Shown here in pieces: positions 6,269-9,313 of a DNA stretch of 9,313 nt; position 1 is the stretch's first letter; every line of letters starts with the position of its first letter. This stretch comes from Chitinophagaceae bacterium (GTDB lineage: Bacteria > Bacteroidota > Bacteroidia > Chitinophagales > Chitinophagaceae). Both the position numbers and the translations under genes were made by a program. The notes beneath the pieces were generated by a model that had not been told where the DNA came from, made no database searches, and saw only the letters and a list, made by a program, of their open reading frames with translations. The stretch lies in NCBI GenBank assembly GCA_023251285.1, contig JAHEZB010000048.1, forward strand, positions 1-9,313, written 5' to 3'.

Positions 6269-9200
6269 TTACAACTTTATTACTTTGAAGACTTTAAAAG
6301 TCTTATCCATTTTTACTTTTATAAAATAGACTCCTTTTGTAAAGTTCGACATATCTAACACAGCACTATTTGCATCAATCTTTTTTACTGCGTTAGAAGA
6401 ATAAGTACGGCCGGAAACATCTGTTATTGTAATATCATTTGCAGAAATATTTGCATCACTTATATCTATTCTAACCTTTCCATACGTTGGATTTGGATAA
6501 ACAGAAGTGATTACAGCTGCGTCCTCAGCAATCACTGCTTTGGAAATTTGAATGTTCATATTTCCATTCATTCCATTGTCAAATTTCAGCTTTTGACCTT
6601 CCGCCAATTGATTTGCTCCCGCAATATTTTTTAGATGGACTTTGCCAGGGTTAATAATCGCTGAAGCACGGGTAAGTCCGGGGATAGAATCACGCCTGTC
6701 ATTATAATGATAATGCTGCTCTTCTTTTACGTATAACATGCCAGATACATATAGAATTGTATAGTTAGCCGGATGGGATAAAACCAATTTTGATGGAGTA
6801 ATTGTATAATTTCCCTCCTCTCCGTAATATTTAGGTGCTACCTGGTAGACCGGTCCGGAAAGAATTGTGGTATCATCTCCATTTTTAAATCCGGTAATCG
6901 TAGAGGTAAAGCGCGGCAAATTGTCATCTTCAGATATGGTTTTATCATCTGCTTTTACGGTAAGTAATGCAGGCTTTATGGCCATGTTCCCACCAACGGT
7001 TGTCAATATATAATTATCAGCTGAGCCACCGGACAATGTAACAGAATAATTTCCGACACTGGATATCAAACTTGCTGTAGTGGAAGCAACAGGAGGGATA
7101 ATACTTCCGGATCCATCTCCATTTACAAAACCATCATAAACAATTCTAAATATAGGATTCATATCGCCGTAAGTTCTAAAAGTATCAGCAACTTTTGCTG
7201 TTAACACATTTTTATTTACAGTGAGTAGTCCGTTTACATACTGAATGTTATAGTTTGATGGCTGAATGACTGAACCAGAAGCAATGACATTAAATACTCC
7301 TGCCGGAACATTGGAAGCAGACACTATCGTATTAGCATTATTCAACAAACTATAAGTCAAGAGCCCATTTGTAAATACAGAATCCTGGTTATCCTGATAT
7401 TGAAAGCCGGTAATATGTGAAGTAAATGGCGGAGGTTGCATACCGTAAGAAATAGTAGCACTATCTGTAGTGACTATGAGTGGTTTCGGTAAAATTGTCA
7501 ATTTGCCTAACCCGTAACTTATATCGAAATTGTTAGACAAAAATGCACCTGGTACGATCGCATTTTCTCCCGCTGTAATTCCTGTAATAAGGTTGATAGA
7601 CTTGAAATCAGTTAGGGTGTCAGTAGCAGGAGCTGATACGTCCGTCTGATCAATAATTGCGGCTATATTAGAGTTACTGGTATCCCCAACAGTAGTGCTG
7701 TTTACCAATGCAAAACCATTTACCAGCGCACGTGCGTTTACCAAAGCTCTTGCATTTACAAGAGCGCGCGCATTTACCAATGCCCTCGCATTTACTAAAG
7801 CCCTTGCACTTACAAGCGTTGCAGTATCAGGAGAAACTTCATAATTAAAAACAGAGGCGGTGGCAACATCTACCAGATTCGTTGTGTCGTATACTGTGGC
7901 TCCATTCACCAATGCCCTCGCATTTACCAGTGCCCTGGCATTAACTAAAGCTCTCGCACTGACTAAAAAGCTCAGATTTGTCAAATCGGAATTTACCAAA
8001 GCTCTCGCATTTACCAATGCACGCGCATCTACCAACGCAACAGCATTGGTAACCAGGTTTTGCTGATAATCAGATTCTAAAGAATTGAGAAATGAAGATT
8101 TATCTCCGTTGTCTATTAATGAATCTCCGTAAGAAAAGTTATAACTAATGCCGGCAATTTTATCGCCATAAGTAAGTGTAGTATCTCGTGGAGTGATAAC
8201 AAGAGGCATAGGTTTAACAGAAAGTACACCGGTATTGAACACATATTTGTAAAGCTCATTGAGCGCAATAAAAGTTGTATCTCCTGAAGCAAAAGTTTTC
8301 ATCGAAGGTTTAATAATATATAAACCGACATTACTCATATTTGTTGCTGTAGTTGTATAATTTATCGTATCAAGGCCTATTTGTTGTAATGTGAGGCCTG
8401 TTTGCGCCAATGGAACACTATCTACTAAAACCGTGGAGGAAAACCACGGAATTTTTTCGCCATACTTTTTCGTTTCATTATTTGCAGTGATTGTAATCAC
8501 TTTTTTTATTGGTGAAAAGAAAAACAAGGAATCTGAATAACCACCATCTAATCCACTTGTCGAAACCGGGGCAGTATAAACCTGTATGGCAGGATTACCG
8601 GTGAAGGCAGGAATTGCAGCGATAGCTTCCGTATTATTTAGCGGTGTAGTTGATACAGGATTTCCGCGAAACAAAACTTTTGAATCAGTATCCAGAAAGT
8701 TTCCCTGAACGGTAATATTAATAGGTTCAGTTCCTGGTTTAATAGTCGTATCGGATAATACGAGTTTCGTTAATATAGGTTTTGGTGTAGCAAACGTTCT
8801 CATCGCTGCATCTGCCTGTATCAAGCCATAACCAGTAACGAAATCAAAACCAGGTGTCCCCATATCTTTTGCAGTCCTTTCCATAAGTAACCGGATACTG
8901 TCGGGACCGGCTATTTCATGTGCAAATTTTTTCTTGCCTTCAATTAATAAAGCCGCAACAGAGGCAGCATGAGGAGCTGCGGCAGAAGTTCCGAAAAAGT
9001 TAGGAAATGCATCGCCATCAATATTCACTCCCCCCATATTTACAGTTGTATTCACTCCATTTGGAGCAGAAAATTCCGGTTTGTTTCGCACCACACCATT
9101 TACCAGTGTGCCTCCGGTTGATGAGAAAGAAGCAATAGTTGGAGGATTGACACCGTAAGCAGGAGTATTTGAAAAAAGCACTGCGCCAACCGCCATTGCA

Positions 9201-9313
9201 CCATCAGCATTGGCCTGGCCTACAATCGTAGAATTGCCGGAATTAAATTTGCTGACAACACCATTACCACGGAAAAATACATATTTGAATCTGACATCCC
9301 CGGTACCTGAAGC
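6269..9313 (-). CDS. Large T9SS-secreted S8 (subtilisin-like) protease with IPT/TIG, MBG domains and hexapeptide insert (5'-truncated by window edge)
   Basis: The frame is open to the right edge, giving the C-terminal 1014 residues; the methionine at 9196 is internal. Visible domains, in order: (1) end of an S8 peptidase with GQANADGAMAVGAV, FSSTGG, APNGVNT and the serine motif FFGTSAAAPH (Ser codon 8986-8984); Asp and His of the triad are outside. (2) An IPT/TIG-like domain, about 8782-8567. (3) Five MBG-like domains, about 8506-8210, 8206-7490, 7486-7217, 7210-6971 and 6970-6725; four carry the YG motif (KYGEKIP, TYGDKIA, SYGMQPP, TYGDMNP), the fifth has ISEDD there. The second is split by the ALVNAR-type arrays. 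(4) A linker with HYHYNDRRD. (5) A type A T9SS sorting domain, about 6511-6272, with VYPNPTYGKVRI, ITDVSGR and GVYFIKV. It is therefore predicted to be exported through the outer membrane and attached or released there. Substrate unknown. Transcription converges on the sugar-acid cluster. Confidence 0.93.
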   Translation of the reverse strand, partial: ASGTGDVRFKYVFFRGNGVVSKFNSGNSTIVGQANADGAMAVGAVLFSNTPAYGVNPPTIASFSSTGGTLVNGVVRNKPEFSAPNGVNTTVNMGGVNIDGDAFPNFFGTSAAAPHAASVAALLIEGKKKFAHEIAGPDSIRLLMERTAKDMGTPGFDFVTGYGLIQADAAMRTFATPKPILTKLVLSDTTIKPGTEPINITVQGNFLDTDSKVLFRGNPVSTTPLNNTEAIAAIPAFTGNPAIQVYTAPVSTSGLDGGYSDSLFFFSPIKKVITITANNETKKYGEKIPWFSSTVLVDSVPLAQTGLTLQQIGLDTINYTTTATNMSNVGLYIIKPSMKTFASGDTTFIALNELYKYVFNTGVLSVKPMPLVITPRDTTLTYGDKIAGISYNFSYGDSLIDNGDKSSFLNSLESDYQQNLVTNAVALVDARALVNARALVNSDLTNLSFLVSARALVNARALVNARALVNGATVYDTTNLVDVATASVFNYEVSPDTATLVSARALVNARALVNARALVNARALVNARALVNGFALVNSTTVGDTSNSNIAAIIDQTDVSAPATDTLTDFKSINLITGITAGENAIVPGAFLSNNFDISYGLGKLTILPKPLIVTTDSATISYGMQPPPFTSHITGFQYQDNQDSVFTNGLLTYSLLNNANTIVSASNVPAGVFNVIASGSVIQPSNYNIQYVNGLLTVNKNVLTAKVADTFRTYGDMNPIFRIVYDGFVNGDGSGSIIPPVASTTASLISSVGNYSVTLSGGSADNYILTTVGGNMAIKPALLTVKADDKTISEDDNLPRFTSTITGFKNGDDTTILSGPVYQVAPKYYGEEGNYTITPSKLVLSHPANYTILYVSGMLYVKEEQHYHYNDRRDSIPGLTRASAIINPGKVHLKNIAGANQLAEGQKLKFDNGMNGNMNIQISKAVIAEDAAVITSVYPNPTYGKVRIDISDANISANDITITDVSGRTYSSNAVKKIDANSAVLDMSNFTKGVYFIKVKMDKTFKVFKVIKL
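7697..7819 (-). repeat. Hexapeptide-coding array B: 7 in-register 18-bp units
   Basis: Within the S8 protease gene, reading on the minus strand from 7819, the units are TLVSAR, four ALVNAR, ALVNGF and ALVNST. Each unit is 18 bp; the last residue, Thr, is encoded just outside the stated limit. The peptide is nearly invariant, but Leu is TTA/TTG/CTT/CTG and Arg is AGG/CGC/AGA/CGT in different copies. It interrupts the second MBG domain together with array A. Confidence 0.9.
7898..8056 (-). repeat. Hexapeptide-coding array A: two blocks of 4 units separated by 5 codons
   Basis: Read on the minus strand from 8056, the first block is LVTNAV, ALVDAR, ALVNAR, ALVNSD. Five residues (LTNLS) follow, then a second block FLVSAR, ALVNAR, ALVNAR, ALVNGA. 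Units are 18 bp. It lies inside the second MBG domain of the S8 protease, 78 bp from array B, the spacer encoding a non-repetitive stretch starting TVYDTTN. Confidence 0.88.

Noticed and set aside
7697..8056. 18-bp tandem units considered as a CRISPR or other DNA-level array
   Set aside because: There are no constant repeats with unique spacers; the units are contiguous, in frame and explained by the encoded hexapeptide.
7860..8066. 68-residue + strand ORF with repeated ALAxTKALALT text
   Set aside because: It is the antisense reading of the hexapeptide arrays of the protease gene, open only because the repeat is periodic.

Overview
The window looks like a chromosomal segment of a Bacteroidota bacterium, most likely a Chitinophagaceae-like member. 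The evidence is an AT-rich sequence, start codons without clear Shine-Dalgarno sites, and a very large secreted protein ending in a type IX secretion (T9SS) C-terminal sorting domain after several MBG domains. The family-level placement is inference.

Left part (1-5131, all + strand): a sugar-acid catabolism cluster. It starts inside a gene for an ExuT-like major facilitator transporter (about the first 95 residues lie outside the window). It continues with kdgK (2-keto-3-deoxygluconate kinase), eda (KDPG aldolase) and fbp (class I fructose-1,6-bisphosphatase), and ends with a second, complete ExuT-like transporter. kdgK and eda are 9 nt apart; eda and fbp overlap by 4 nt (ATGA). Together they describe uptake of a hexuronate or related sugar acid, phosphorylation of KDG, cleavage of KDPG to pyruvate and glyceraldehyde-3-phosphate, and return of triose phosphate to hexose phosphate through FBPase. 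The isomerase, reductase and dehydratase steps that make KDG (uxaC/uxuB/uxuA type) are not in the window and may lie upstream of position 1.

Middle part (5132-6268): 1.1 kb of AT-rich sequence without a convincing intact gene. It holds a 52-codon ORF whose product resembles the N-terminus of a small excisionase-type helix-turn-helix protein and whose expected continuation is scattered over other frames. It also holds a 63-codon minus-strand open stretch without a usable start near its beginning, a small AT-rich palindrome, and a perfect 10-bp inverted repeat just beyond the stop codon of the convergent right-hand gene. I read it as a decayed spacer between two convergent units.

Right part (6269-9313, minus strand): the C-terminal 1014 residues of a very large secreted subtilisin-like (S8) protease whose N-terminus, with the catalytic Asp and His, lies beyond the right edge. 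Its order is S8 catalytic end (Ser in GTSAAAPH), an IPT/TIG-like domain, five MBG-like domains and a T9SS sorting domain. The second MBG domain is interrupted by about 170 residues carrying 15 copies of a hexapeptide close to ALVNAR in three blocks. The peptide is nearly invariant while the codons differ from copy to copy. This hexapeptide insert is the most unusual element of the window.
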